A stretch of DNA of 64,000 nucleotides from assembly GCF_000499845.2 (NCBI RefSeq), contig NC_023749.2, positions 9,840,013 to 9,904,012 of the forward strand, read 5' to 3'. Positions 1 to 10,808 of the stretch are shown in pieces (the first letter of the stretch is position 1; every line of letters begins with the position of its first letter). Under the pieces are notes generated by a model. The model did not search any database. It was not told the DNA's origin and was given only the letters and a program-made list of their open reading frames with translations. The stretch is from Phaseolus vulgaris (Eukaryota > Streptophyta > Magnoliopsida > Fabales > Fabaceae). The position numbers and the translations under genes were made by a program.

Positions 1-154
1 TTAGATATCAATTTAAAAATTATTTAACAATAATAGAAACTAATTTAGAAACCATTTTTTTTAGTTTTTAAAATTGTTTTTAATTTAGTTACTATTGCAA
101 CTAATTAATTTGGTTTCTAAAAATTGATTTCTATTTCATGATTTTATTGTAGGT
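1..154. repeat. Partial CACTA-tipped MITE (copy A), cut by window start
   Basis: This is the right half of the same short element seen complete at 5117-5488. It shares the phrases for a block of 'aaccaattt..agaaac', 'ttagttactattgcaactaatta' type sequence and the final 'tttctatttcatgatttt' run. The terminal CTTGTAGTG has decayed to ATTGTAGGT here. The left half lies outside the window. No coding capacity is seen. Confidence 0.65.
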
Positions 155-1012
155 AGACGTAGTCGATTATGTTATAAATTTTATAATTAATTATTATTTA
201 TTTATATTATATTATATATAATATTTTTAGTATAATATTATATATAGGTTAGGTTATTTATGTGTATAAAAAAACAATTAAAAATATTTTTGATTTTTTA
301 ATAGTATTATGTGAATTTATTTAATTTTTTTTCTTGGCTCCATACAGGGGAGTTGTTTTAATTTCTCTCTCGCAAATTAACGTTTTCCAATCTTGAAATT
401 AAAAAATGCTAAAAAGTATTCACTCGAATCCAAGATAATTAGCATCAATGATAAATATCCAAAGAAATCTTTGTCTTTCTTGATTACAAAAATTATAGCG
501 CGTGGTCCACACCGGACAGTCCCAAACCAACAACCGAAACACCGTGCTATATTACCATTACATAGGGATTTCACAATTATTTAGTTTGAGACCCCATTAT
601 TGAGCTATGTTTTTGCCATTGCTGCAACTCTGTTTCATGCACGAATCCACATCCTAGACTAGCAGTGTTTGCAGCATTGCATTTATGAATAAACAAATGT
701 ATATTCTATAGAATCAAATAACCAGTGCGCAATGAAATTATACCATCATACTAAGCATGTCTTCGGACTAGGAGTGTCATTGTATCGCGGACGGATTTGG
801 ATTTGAGAGTGCCATCCCGTTTTGTTGTGAGAGGAGGAGGGTCAGATTGAGTGGAAAGACAGGTGATTTTCGGTTACTCTCAAATATGGAGAGTGGTTAG
901 AGAGAAAAGTCATTTAGGATGTAATAAAATACCATCGTTCCTTTACTTTTTTTTTTCAAGTTACACAGTTGCATACACTGCCATTGCACAATTTTACAGC
1001 AGCAACAAGAAT
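155..1012. other. Intergenic, AT-rich, no gene seen
   Basis: Only short chance ORFs occur here (for example at 393-584). They have no recognisable domain and poor composition. I see no RNA gene or promoter that I can support. Confidence 0.5.
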
Positions 1013-1140
1013 CCTCGAATAGTAACACTTGATCACTTGCCGTGAAGATTTCTTCACCGTCTTCGTCCTCAGGCGCCCCATGCTTCTTCTTCTTTCTCTG
1101 CGGCTTCTCTTCTCTCTTCTCTCGCACTCTGCTCCTTCAA
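1013..1140 (-). pseudogene. 5' fragment of ribosomal protein eS17 (RPS17) gene
   Basis: On the minus strand an ATG at 1081 opens a frame reading MGRLRTKTVKKSSRQVI, then a Tyr-Tyr-Ser-Arg run near 1013. This matches the start of cytosolic 40S ribosomal protein eS17, which begins with MGRVRTKTVKKSSRQVI in plants. The match stops abruptly after about 23 codons and the following sequence is unrelated, so the rest of the roughly 130-residue protein is missing. The purine-rich stretch upstream (about 1082-1140) looks like a ribosomal-protein 5' leader. One conserved Val is Leu and a Glu-Arg pair is Lys-Cys, as expected for a relic. It probably arose by partial duplication or transposon capture. The longer minus ORF overlapping it (897-1127) is in another frame and is not the real one. 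Confidence 0.72.
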
Positions 1141-1141
1141 A

Positions 1142-2301
1142 TTTAGGTTTTCATATTAACTTGGACCTTTTTTTTTTCACTATGAACTTCAACTTAAAAT
1201 AAAATAAAATTACATTACTTTGTTTCTTCCTGCACCCCTTTATATTCTTACCCTTAAGTTATTTTGGATCCTTAATTGGTCTGCACCAGAATATTTAGCT
1301 TTATATTGAAAGACATTAATTACATATCATTACAATAAAATTATTAAACAAATAAAAATTAATTTTAAAAATTAAAATAATTAGTTATTATTTAATTAAA
1401 TTAAAGAATATTTTATAAAATAAAAAATTATTAATATTTAAAATATTTTTTATTATTAATAAAAATTTATAAAATAATTTATAAATTGGTTTTTAATTAT
1501 TACCTATCAGTTAAGAATTTAAAATTAGTAACTAAAATTTTAGTAGTTAATTTAGATACAAATTTTAAAATTATTTTAAATTTTTTATTAATAATAAAAA
1601 TAATTTTAAATATTAATAAATTTTTAATTTCTAAAATAATAATTAATCTAGTTATTAATTATTATTTCATTCTAAATTTAATTATTATGTAATGATTTAT
1701 TGTTTATACCAACTAGAAACAAAATATTTTTATTAAGATTAGGGATCCAGATCCAATCTTTGAATTACACATCCAAAAATGTCTTTTCGTCGTCCCACCC
1801 ACCATTGAAGATCACTTTGTTCCTATCCTAGATTTTTTTTATCACCACTTTGTTTTCCAGAATAAATTTTATCTATTAAAGAATCCTAAAATATTGAAAC
1901 TCATGAAAATGAGAGCGAATAGAATTATGTAACATTGTATAATCTCTATCCAGTTAAGTAATGATATATTCACAATCATAAACTCTCAAACTATCAATAT
2001 ATTTATTTATTTTTAGACCGAACTCTCAAACTATCATTTTCCTAACCCTGTTATAGTAGGTTCCACGCCCTACAGTCAACTTTGCATTTTGTAATTATAT
2101 ATGCCTTGAAGATTCTACCTCTTCAACATGTGCCAAAGCTTTGATGTTAGGTTTCCAGATTTGGCTTAGTGACAATCCTATTTTTGTCTATCCTCCAAGC
2201 AAATAATTGTACGCAGATTTCACATCTTTCCATACTCATTTATCTGCTAAAAAATAATTTGCTATTTTTCGAGGTAAAAGAAGATATTTTTCTCTCGGGC
2301 A
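1142..2301. other. Intergenic AT-rich DNA upstream of SDR gene 1
   Basis: Very A/T-rich sequence (for example 1320-1690) with only low-complexity ORFs such as 1486-1692. No gene, RNA gene or clear transposon end is recognised. Confidence 0.5.
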
Positions 2302-2473
2302 ATGATATATGGACAACCTAATTTTTTTATACGACCACTTAACTCCCAATACTATTATTTTAATATTTTTTTTATATCATTTAATTACAAATTTACTCTT
2401 TATTATATATATTTATTGCTAAACCTATCCCATCAAAAGTTGTATACAACTCCAAGAGTTGTCAACCTATCAT
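2302..2473. repeat. Small MITE in the promoter of SDR gene 1
   Basis: The left end reads TGATATATGGACAAC and the reverse complement of the right end reads TGATAGGTTGACAAC, giving imperfect terminal inverted repeats about 170 bases apart with an AT-rich core. A second copy in the same orientation lies at 43481-43651. Its right end is only about 50 bases before the TATA box of SDR gene 1. The target duplication is not clear. Confidence 0.55.
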
Positions 2474-2520
2474 TTTCCTTTTCTCTATAGTTCCGAACCT
2501 ATCATTTTTCTTTTCTCTCT

Positions 2521-2528
2521 TATAAATA
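2521..2528 (+). promoter_or_regulatory. TATA box of SDR gene 1
   Basis: TATAAATA lies 109 bases before the base preceding the start codon, which would place transcription start near 2550 and give a leader of about 85 bases. A CT-rich run just upstream is typical of plant core promoters. Confidence 0.6.
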
Positions 2529-2636
2529 GAGAACCACTAAGATGCTCAATATAGCACACAACCTTCTTTCTTAAGCACTTCGAAGTTGAAAGTCATCCAT
2601 ATCTTACTCCTTATTTCTCCATCCCAAAGCTCAGCT

Positions 2637-3782
2637 ATGGCTACTCTCCCTCTTATCTCAGCTGCCGGAAAAAGGTAAAGAGAGTTATCTTAGCCCATTT
2701 TTTCTTTCTTACAAAAAATATAAATACTTCTGGATACAAATTAGTAACTCAACTACAAATAATTTCATCTTAATGTTGTAATTACTCAATTCTTTTTCTA
2801 AACTGCAACAATTTATTATAAAACATGTAAAAACACTTGATAAATATTTGTGAAAGTATTTATTATTACAACCAATTAAGATATCTAGTGAATATCTTCA
2901 TATATAACTTGTTATTACAACCTGTTTCAACATAACTTTTGAAAACCTTTTTTTGAAATAGTATAAATGTTAACATAATATACATGTGATGCTCAACACT
3001 GATTTAGCAGGCTTGAGGGGAAAGTGGCAATGATCACTGGTGGTGCAAGCGGCATAGGTGAGGCCACTGCAAGACTCTTCTCTAAGCATGGAGCACACGT
3101 AGTGATAGCTGATATCCAAGACCATTTAGGTCTTTCTCTCAGCAAGGAGTTGGAATCCGCTTCCTACATCCATTGCGATGTCACAAACGAAGACCACGTT
3201 GAGAATGCTGTGAACACAGTGGTTTCCAAACATGGCAAACTAGATACGATGTTCAACAACGCCGGCATAACTGGGGCGAACAAAACCAGCATACTGGACA
3301 ACACGAAGTCCGAATTTGAGGCAGTGATTAACGTTAACCTAGTTGGTGTTTTTCTTGGAACAAAGCACGCTGCAAGGGTTATGATTCCTGCGGGAAGAGG
3401 AAGCATAGTTAACACTGCTAGTGTTTGCGGAAGCATAGGTGGCGTGGCCTCACACGCGTACACAAGTTCCAAACACGGTGTGGTGGGACTGACGAGAAAC
3501 ACTGCGGTGGAGCTTGGAGCATTCGGGGTGAGGGTGAATTGCGTGTCACCCTACGTGGTTGCCACGCCCTTGGCTAAGAACTTTTTTAAGCTTGACGACA
3601 AGGGGGTTCACGGAGTGTACACAAACCTAAAGGGTGCTGTTCTTGAGCCGAAAGATGTGGCCGAAGCTGCTCTTTATTTAGCCAGTGATGAGTCCAAGTA
3701 TGTTAGTGGTCACAATCTTGTGGTAGATGGAGCCTTCACTGTTGTCAACAATGGCTTTTGTGTCTTTGGACAGTCTTCCTGA
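2637..3782 (+). CDS. Short-chain dehydrogenase/reductase, SDR110C type (copy 1)
   Basis: Two exons: 2637-2674 and 3011-3782, joined across a GT-AG intron (gtaaag ... gcag), giving 269 residues. The short first exon encodes MATLPLISAAGKR; the second starts LEGKVAMITGG. Visible family features are the cofactor loop TGGASGIG (about residues 22-29), Asp47 at the end of strand 2 (favours NAD), CDVT (68-71), NNAG (95-98), and the catalytic Ser150, Tyr163 and Lys167 (YTSSK). Length and motifs fit plant SDR110C enzymes such as secoisolariciresinol dehydrogenase-like, xanthoxin dehydrogenase-like and momilactone synthase-like proteins. These oxidise alcohol groups with NAD(P), probably in the cytosol. 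The substrate cannot be told from sequence. A paralogue with identical exon lengths lies at 41881-42790, roughly 70% identical by eye. A MITE sits in its promoter. It appears intact. A start at the internal Met (3024) would lose part of the first strand, so the two-exon model is preferred. Confidence 0.9.
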
Positions 3783-3983
3783 AATTTTCTTTGTGCTATT
3801 TTGAATAATTGAACAATAATTGTTGCTAGTGTTTGCCTTAGGTATGTATTTGGATGCTTTTGCACAACATTATTGTTCTTATAAGCTTTTGACAACCTTA
3901 GTAAGACTCAAGTATTTTAATAAATTTTATTTGTATAGTTGATAGTTGTACTCTGTTAGACTATATAAAATTAAAAAGGAAAA

Positions 3984-4183
3984 TGGTTTTTTGACATCAA
4001 TGATCCACTCTACACCTCACTAAATATTAATATTTTAATTTTTTTTTTAAAATTTTTTAAAAATTATTTTAACATTTTACATTTTGCCTATATTTTTATT
4101 AATTTTTTTTATTTTTAATTTTTTTATTACAAATATTAATATTTTGTTGTGGATGTAAAGTGGAGCAGGGTGTCAAAATATCA
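3984..4183. repeat. Short MITE-like inverted repeat 3' of SDR gene 1
   Basis: The left arm (TTGACATCAATGATCCACT, then AAATATTAATATTT) is matched in reverse complement by the right arm ending TGTCAAAATATCATC. The two arms flank an A/T-rich core, forming an imperfect hairpin of about 190 bases. No coding capacity. Target duplication not resolved. Confidence 0.6.
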
Positions 4184-5116
4184 TCATCCAATTAAAAACA
4201 TAATAGTATAGAAAATATCAAATCACCCTAATAAATCTAATGGTAAATATTTGATTAAGGCAATATTCAAAACTTATTCACAATAAAGAGGTTAAAAATG
4301 ACAAAGAAAATAAAAGTACAATTAAGATTGTCGTGAAAAAAAAAAGTATACAATTGAAAAAAATATAAGAAAGCATGTTGATTTTCAAGTTAATCCATCA
4401 TTGTTTTTTTTTAATTTTCACTCTATTAATTCTCACACGGTGTGAAACTTAATCAAACAAGTGTCAAATCAAATTTAATAAAATCTTATAACAAAACAAG
4501 TGTCCACATATGTATTATCTCATTAGTTCCAATGTCTACTCCTAAGAGGTTTATCTTCTACCTCTTGAATTAAGTAAACAAGAGATACACATTACATTTT
4601 TACAGAAACGATATTTCAAAAAGACCAACAGTAAAACACCATTTGCTATAGATAATTTAAAAATAAAACTTTATTGAACATAAACCTCAAAATTCACTGT
4701 GAAATCACAAGAGAATCAACCACAAGGAGTTTAACCTTCCATACGGAAGAAAAAACAAGAAAGAATTACAAATAATAAAATAAAGAAAACTAAAGAAACC
4801 CTAATGCTTCATTTTTCGAATGTCACTCTGAAGCTTGATCTTTTTACAGTTTTTTTATTTATTATAAGGATCTCAAAATTATAGTCCGGTTCAAATATTG
4901 TTCACAGTTTTCAGTTTCCAACTTTTCAGAATTCTCGGATTTTGTTTCTAGTTTTATCGCAAATTCTGTTTCTTCGTAATTTGAAAAAGATTTGCTTCCA
5001 ATTCTTTTTTTGAGAAATTGTAGATTTTATTCATAATTATTCTCCTCAGATTTAGTTTTCTGTTTTGATTCAAAGAAGCAACTTGAACTTTTGCGTTTCT
5101 AGGCCCATTCATAATG
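4184..5116. other. Intergenic, nothing recognised
   Basis: AT-rich sequence without long ORFs. I see no gene, RNA gene or transposon terminus before the MITE at 5117. Confidence 0.5.
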
Positions 5117-5488
5117 CACTACAAGAAAATCATGAAATAGAAAACAATTTTAGAAACACAAATTAATTAGTTGCTATAGTGACTAAATTAAAAACCATTT
5201 TAGAGACTAAAATTTTTTTGGTTTCTAAATTAGTTTATATTATTGTTAAATGGTTTCTAAATTGGTATCTAATTAATTAGCAACCAAGGTTTTTGCTACC
5301 AAATTTAAAATCTAAATAATTGGTAATTAAAACCTTTGTTGCTAATTAGATATCAATTTAGAAACTATTTAACAATAATAGAAACCAATTTTTTTTAGTT
5401 TATAAAATAGTTTCTAATTTAGTTACTATAACAACTAATTATTTATTATTTCTAAAATTAGTTTCTATTTAATGATTTTCTTGTAGTG
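5117..5488. mobile_element. CACTA-tipped MITE (copy B, complete, 372 bp)
   Basis: It starts CACTACAAGAAAATCATG and ends with the inverted copy CATTTTCTTGTAGTG-type terminus (aatgattttcttgtagtg). The flanking trinucleotide ATG is duplicated on both sides (5114-5116 and 5489-5491), matching the 3-bp target duplication of CACTA transposons. The inverted similarity extends well beyond the tips, through the internal 'aattagttgctatagtgactaa' type blocks. It has no ORF, so it is a non-autonomous, fold-back derivative. Confidence 0.85.
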
Positions 5489-5961
5489 ATGATAAAGACT
5501 TCCTTCCAACTGTCTTGTCAAATGCTCCTATAAGACCGTTTATTGTATGTAACCAATAGAGCTTTTAGTCAAATTGTATGTTCTGACTAAAACCACATAA
5601 TTAGAAAAAAATAATAGTTAAAGACAAAATAAACTAATTAAACAAATATAAATTAAAAAAATGAATTCATTTATGATTACACTTAAGAATCTATGATTAA
5701 AAGATTTAAACTGTGAATAAAAATTATACTCATCAATTATTTATACTTTCTTCATATTTATATTAACTTTCAATTAGTAACTTAATAATGCATTATTGAG
5801 TATGAAATATCTTTAATATTTAATCAAGATGATTATTTTCGAACTAATTTGAATATTTTCTTTTATATTGGTTAGTATAAGCATAGGCCACGAAATACAA
5901 ATCTTAAACTATCAACATGTCAAAAAGATAATCTTTGATCAACATGTCAATATTTGATCTA
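5489..5961. other. Intergenic between two MITEs
   Basis: AT-rich, no ORF of note, no gene recognised. Confidence 0.5.
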
Positions 5962-6436
5962 CACTACTAGAAAATCATGAAATAAAAACTAATTTTAGAG
6001 ACAAAAAATAATTAGTTCCTATAGTGACTAAATTAGAGAACATTTTAGGGACTAAATAAATTTTTGGTTTCTAAATTAATTTCTATTATTGTTAAATGGT
6101 TTCTAAATTGGTATCTAATTAGCAACTAAAGTTTTTGCTACCTAATTTAGAATCTAAATAATTGGTAGTTAAAACCTTGGTAGCTAATTAGATACCAATT
6201 TAGAAACTATTTAACATGACAGCAGAAATCAAATGGATAGGTTGGGACAGCCGTATCATAAAAAATATTAAAAAAAAGTAAAATATTGTATAGCAATTTG
6301 CAACGAAATCTAGTTCTAGAAACTAATTTAGAAACCATTTTTTTAGTTTCTAAAATGGTCTCTAATTTAGTTACTATTGCAACTAATTATTTTGGTATCT
6401 AAATATTGGTTTCTATTTGATGATTTTCTTGTAGTG
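5962..6436. mobile_element. CACTA-tipped MITE (copy C) with about 105-bp insertion
   Basis: Same family as 5117-5488: starts CACTACTAGAAAATCATG and ends TGATTTTCTTGTAGTG. About 105 extra bases (roughly 6212-6312), unrelated to the other copies, interrupt the right half after 'tttaacatgacagcagaa'. The flanking target duplication is not perfect (cta / taa). Confidence 0.8.
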
Positions 6437-7059
6437 TAAGAGTTGGTATAGGGGTTGCAATGATATTGTGTTTTAGCCTTATTTTTATATAAATAAATGG
6501 TGGAGTAGAATGACATTGGGACCAATAATTTGAAATGTTTTATCCTAAAAACATTTGGATTGTGTGTAACATCAATGAGGTTTTTGGTGGAGGAAAGAGA
6601 TTGTACGAGGAAGAGTGTTTAATGGTAAAAGACATGTACAAGAATAAAATTGAAATATGTTTATTAGGATGAGTAAAAAAGGGACACTAGCTATAATAAA
6701 TGGACGCAAAAGTGTAGTTATCATTAAAATTTGGAAGCTAATATGCTTGACATAAAAATAGTGGCGTTGCGTGAGACACAAGTGATGTGTTTTTTTGTTG
6801 CGTAGGCCTAGCCTACATGCTCCTCACACAAAAAATTATATTTTATATTGTTTATTTAAAGAAGCGTGAGCTAAACATACATATTGGCCACATAATTTTT
6901 AAACAAGCGTGGACTTAGCCTACATGTTGCCCACACAAAATTATATTTTATATTGTTTATTCAAAGAAGCGTGGACTTAGTCAACGAATTGACCACACAA
7001 TTTTTGAACAAACATGAGCTTAACCTTCATAATTTTATTACACATTTAAATTTAATTAA
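6437..7059. repeat. Intergenic with about 104-bp tandem duplication (6807-7011)
   Basis: The phrase TTATATTTTATATTGTTTAT followed by aaagaagcgtg occurs at 6837 and again at 6941, and neighbouring 'acttagcctacatg..cacacaa' phrases repeat too. This gives a degenerate tandem repeat with a period near 104 bases. The first 370 bases hold no recognised gene; the minus ORF at 6572-6781 has no familiar features. Confidence 0.55.
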
Positions 7060-7082
7060 AATATATATATATATATATATTA
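7060..7082. repeat. (AT)n microsatellite
   Basis: About eleven AT dinucleotides in a row. Confidence 0.9.
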
Positions 7083-7210
7083 TGTTTCCGTGGGCTTAAC
7101 CTACAAAATTTTAAATTTTTATTATTATTTATTATTTATAGTTTCAGTTGTGACTGTTCGACCCACAATTATCTTTTTTAGTTTATGTCCATATAACTCA
7201 TGCTTACTGA

Positions 7211-8216
7211 TGACTTTTTACGGCAAGTGCACCGCGTTTGTCAGAAGTAATAATTGTCCTAAGGACGAATATCGATCCCACAAGGAATAATGAATTATTG
7301 AGTACAATATTCGCTAAATATAACAACAGAACAATAAAAAGAGTTTGAAGTGATTATGTTGGCACTAATCAATAAGAAAACAAACAAAGAATTAGTTGCT
7401 TCAATTGGAAAAATAGGGATTAGGTTTCATCGTTCTCACTCTCATGTATTTTGATTAGCATGTCAATATTAAGTTCTTTGATTGAATATGATGCCCGTAG
7501 AAAATTCATTTATATCGATCTCTCGCATATAAAATTCTTAAGAATGTTTCCTAAATATCGATCTCTTGCATACTAATAAAAACAACTTAGAAATCACAAT
7601 CAGACGTTAATGGCAATTAACATTTTAAGTCTATCTCTAGCACTCAAATATGCTAAGTATTGATGTTTAGGTCCGAATCCTAAAAATACCTCTCGGTCAG
7701 ATTTAAAATTCTCAATTTGTCACGGAAAGTTAAAAGTAAAACAACAATACCAATAATCAATCAAGAATTGAATATTAATATATAAAATATCAGCTCAATA
7801 CATAAGAGTTTGAGCAGATTACTCCCAATCCCAAAGGATAGAATTAGCCACACATACTTCTAGCACCTTCCATTCTCCCAATGAGGTTACAATTCACTCT
7901 ATGGTGTTTTCCTCTCAATCTGGAACCCTAGGGTTGAACCTCTAGCCTCCTATTTATCCTAATTTTCTGTCGTTAGGTTGCTTCCTATGTCGCGTTAATG
8001 AGCTAAGTGATAAAACATACAAAAGACCCAATCTTTCTTTGCATCTTTCCATTATGGGACCTTCTATCTTTCTTCTTATTCAAATAAAGCTCATAAAAAA
8101 TGTAAAAAAAAATATAAATTCATAAATTAAGGATTATTTTATATGTAAATTAGCAATAAATCCTCATAAGTGCCTATATTTTATTATGAAATATTACTGA
8201 AATTAGGCACTTATCA
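7211..8216 (-). mobile_element. 3' LTR of a Ty3/gypsy element
   Basis: Read on the minus strand this 1006-bp block starts TGATAAGTGCC and ends AAAAAGTCA, so it has the TG...CA ends of an LTR. Immediately upstream in the same sense is the purine run TTGAGGAGAG (plus 8217-8226), a good polypurine tract for plus-strand priming. Gag and protease remnants of a gypsy polyprotein lie further upstream on the same strand. The second LTR is not present in the window, so this is one end of a truncated element. Confidence 0.7.
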
Positions 8217-9910
8217 CTCTCCTCAACTTAGAATCTTGTTTGTTTTCAAGCAAAGTAAATGAATATATTTGAATGTAAATATCAAACCGCTTAATTCACT
8301 AAACAACAAATCAAATTAGAAACTTATGATGCTTACAAATTCAAATATAGAAAAATATAGACACATTCAATTTCCAAGATCAAATCAAAACAAATAAATG
8401 ATAATTCATCAAAGAATATTTTCTCATATTCTCACGGGTAAGTGTTTCTCTCTATTTTCATTGAATCATAACAAATCACAGTTGTTTTTCATTTCATCTT
8501 CAAATCACAAACATATTAGAAACATGAATCTTTAGGTCTTTTCTAGGGTTGTAATGAGGTTGGGTTTCCAAAAAATATTGGTTTTTCTTAGATAACAAAA
8601 TGCACATCTTAAAGAAGAAGAACATACCTACAATTCAATTATAGAGAACATATATATTATCTAATTACCACTTTCTTTCGATGTCACCTTTTTCCTCTTT
8701 TTCTTTCTGACTTTTCATGATTTTCATGATGATTTTTTTTTTCTATTTCTTTTTCTTCTTCTGTTTCTCTTTCTTTTTCTTCTTCTGTTTCTCTTTCTTT
8801 TTTTTTTCTTTCAATAATAGGAAAATATTCTTCCTATATTTTAACTTTTTGAGCTTTCATAATCAGAACCAACCATTCCCTTTTGTATACGTATTGCATC
8901 TATATTCTCCTTCCTTAAACATGCTAAAGGGTAGGAAAATATATCATTAAAGATTAAGGTGCAATATTAACAAAAATTCTTGGCCCAAAGGGGATAAAAA
9001 AAATGGAATTCTAATATAAAGGTTGGCTTTTGGCCCTGGCTCCTAATTAACACAAACAAATGCCTCAATCATCTTCATGCTCTTTTATGATGCAACAAAA
9101 ATAAAAATTAAGCAACCACAAATGTCAATTCATTAGTAAAACTCTCAAAACTGTTTAAGGTTCACACACTCACTTGGTTTAAATGGTCTCATTCATTTTT
9201 GTCTTGTCATTATCTGTTCTAATCAATCATCCTGTTAAATTTTCATGTATCATAATTTTAACTACATTTGAATAGGGATTCAATCATATTTTCTTTTCTA
9301 ACCCGTGTCTAATCATATCACTATTTAATATTTAAACAAAAATTCTTTTTTCCACAATTCAAAATTAATATTCTAGTTCTTTTTTATTTGAAAAAAAAAC
9401 TAGAAAACAAACAAATTAAAATTGAAATTTATTCAAGAAAGATAATTCAAGACGTAAAACTAACAAACTAACAAAACAGGAAATTTATTCAAAATAAGCA
9501 ATAAAAACAAACTAAACAAATAAGAAAATAAAAATAAAACAAAATAACCGAAAAATAAAATAAATAAAATAAGAAAAAATTCAAATAACTGAAAAGAAAA
9601 GAGAATTAGAAAGATAAAACCATATTTTTGCTCAATCCTATCTTCTTAAGAAGTCATCCAGCTTTTTGTTAAAATCTTTATCTACAGTTTTACTTCATTT
9701 GCTGGATCTGCCCCCTGAATAATAGAACCTATCTTCAGGTCGAAATACATAACCTGCAAAATGATTAGGAGGCATATATGATTTTTTTTATATTATTTAA
9801 TTTTTTTAAAAATAAAATTAGCAAAGGTAATAAAACAACATAAAACTAAAACGTGGATTGAGTTGCCTCCTAGTAAGCGCTCATTTAACGTCATCTAGCT
9901 TGACGCTTGT
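8217..9910 (-). mobile_element. Non-coding 3' internal region of the gypsy remnant
   Basis: No RT, RNase H or integrase coding remains between the protease piece and the LTR. The minus-strand phrase near 9840-9895 (GACGTTAAATGAGCGCTTA then ctaggaggcaact) resembles the region just after pol in plant gypsy elements. So a large deletion has joined the protease to the 3' non-coding part. A pyrimidine-rich tract (8680-8820; purine-rich on the element strand) gives the spurious Phe-rich ORF there. Confidence 0.6.
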
Positions 9911-10156
9911 TTATTTCAAGATGGACAACTCTCTTTGTTGCATCATGTTGTATGCATTCTTCCTTGTTACAAGAACATCTTCAACCACACCATAAGGATC
10001 TTTGATGGATTTGTTTGCCAACTGCATTTTGGTGGGTTGAACCTCCAAATCACCTAAATACAGTGCAACCTTGTCCACAGATAAAACACCTATAGACACG
10101 GGAAGATTAAAACCTCCTAAGTTCTTGATATTTTGAAGCAAGTCCTTTTGAGTCAT
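9911..10156 (-). pseudogene. Gypsy protease remnant (deleted active site)
   Basis: The 81-residue minus frame reads like part of a plant gypsy retropepsin: GGFNLPVSIG, then QLANKSIKDPYGVVEDVLV, which corresponds to the conserved 'LADRS..YP.GV.EDVLV' segment. About fifteen residues that should carry the catalytic Asp-Leu-Gly-Ala loop are missing between VDKVALYLGD and LEVQPTK. After VEDVLV the frame leaves the family and soon ends. It is a non-functional fragment of the same element as the gag piece at 10359-10808. Confidence 0.7.
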
Positions 10157-10358
10157 GACACTGCATCTTGCCTCTAGCTCTCTATTTTTCTCTTCAATAT
10201 AGCTCTTATTCTTTCAGAAATCTCTCAAATGTTGAATCTTGCTTCAAATTTCCTGCAAAATAATTCATAGGGAGCAATTTGTCAAAGAATTTTCTTTCCT
10301 TCTCTTTTTTTGAAGGAGGATGAGGATATGATAAATCATTTTCAAGAACACTTCTCTC

Positions 10359-10808
10359 CTAATTTCTAATTTTTTCTTCCTCACTTCTTTTCATTTCTCT
10401 CTCTAACTCCTTAGTCTCATCTTCTTTTTCAGCTATTACATTATTGCAATGCTCTTTTGGGTTGGTTTGGTTGTAGACTGAAAATTGGCCACTTTGTATT
10501 TCTTCAAATTGTTTGGCCATTTTTCCCATTCGGAACTCTATATTCCTCATCGTTGCCATTCTATTTTCTTCCATTATCACAAGCTTTGTTAGGAGTTCTT
10601 CAACTTTACTCATTCTTTCAAGCATGGATGGATCCTATACTTCAAGTGAATTGTTCAAATAAGAACAGTAACCATTAGGATGATCATTTCCACAAAAATA
10701 ACACATGATTGATTGAATCTGGCTTTGAGATGAATGCAAAACATATAACTGTTGCGGCAATTTAGCCATTTGTGCGGTTAGTTGCCCAATCTGTTGTGTC
10801 AGAATTTT
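10359..10808 (-). pseudogene. Gypsy gag C-terminal remnant with zinc knuckle
   Basis: On the minus strand, from about 10808 downward, the frame reads QQIGQLTAQMAKLP, then a CxxC...H...C cluster (CYFCGNDHPNGYC, near 10710-10670). After one stop it continues as the 10625-10359 ORF with RNIEFRMGKMAKQFEE and NPKEHCNNV. This matches the end of plant gypsy Gag, where a 'RNLE.Q.GQ.A..' segment is followed by 'NPKEH.KA'. The 5' part of gag is replaced by the minisatellite that starts at 10809. Confidence 0.75.

Noticed and set aside
897..1127. 76-aa minus ORF over the eS17 fragment
   Set aside because: It is in a different frame from the recognisable eS17 start and its composition is not meaningful.
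3164..3502. Antisense ORF in SDR gene 1 (and similar ones in gene 2)
   Set aside because: Shadows of the SDR coding strand.
8717..8950. 77-aa Phe-rich ORF
   Set aside because: Produced by a pyrimidine-rich tract inside the gypsy 3' region.
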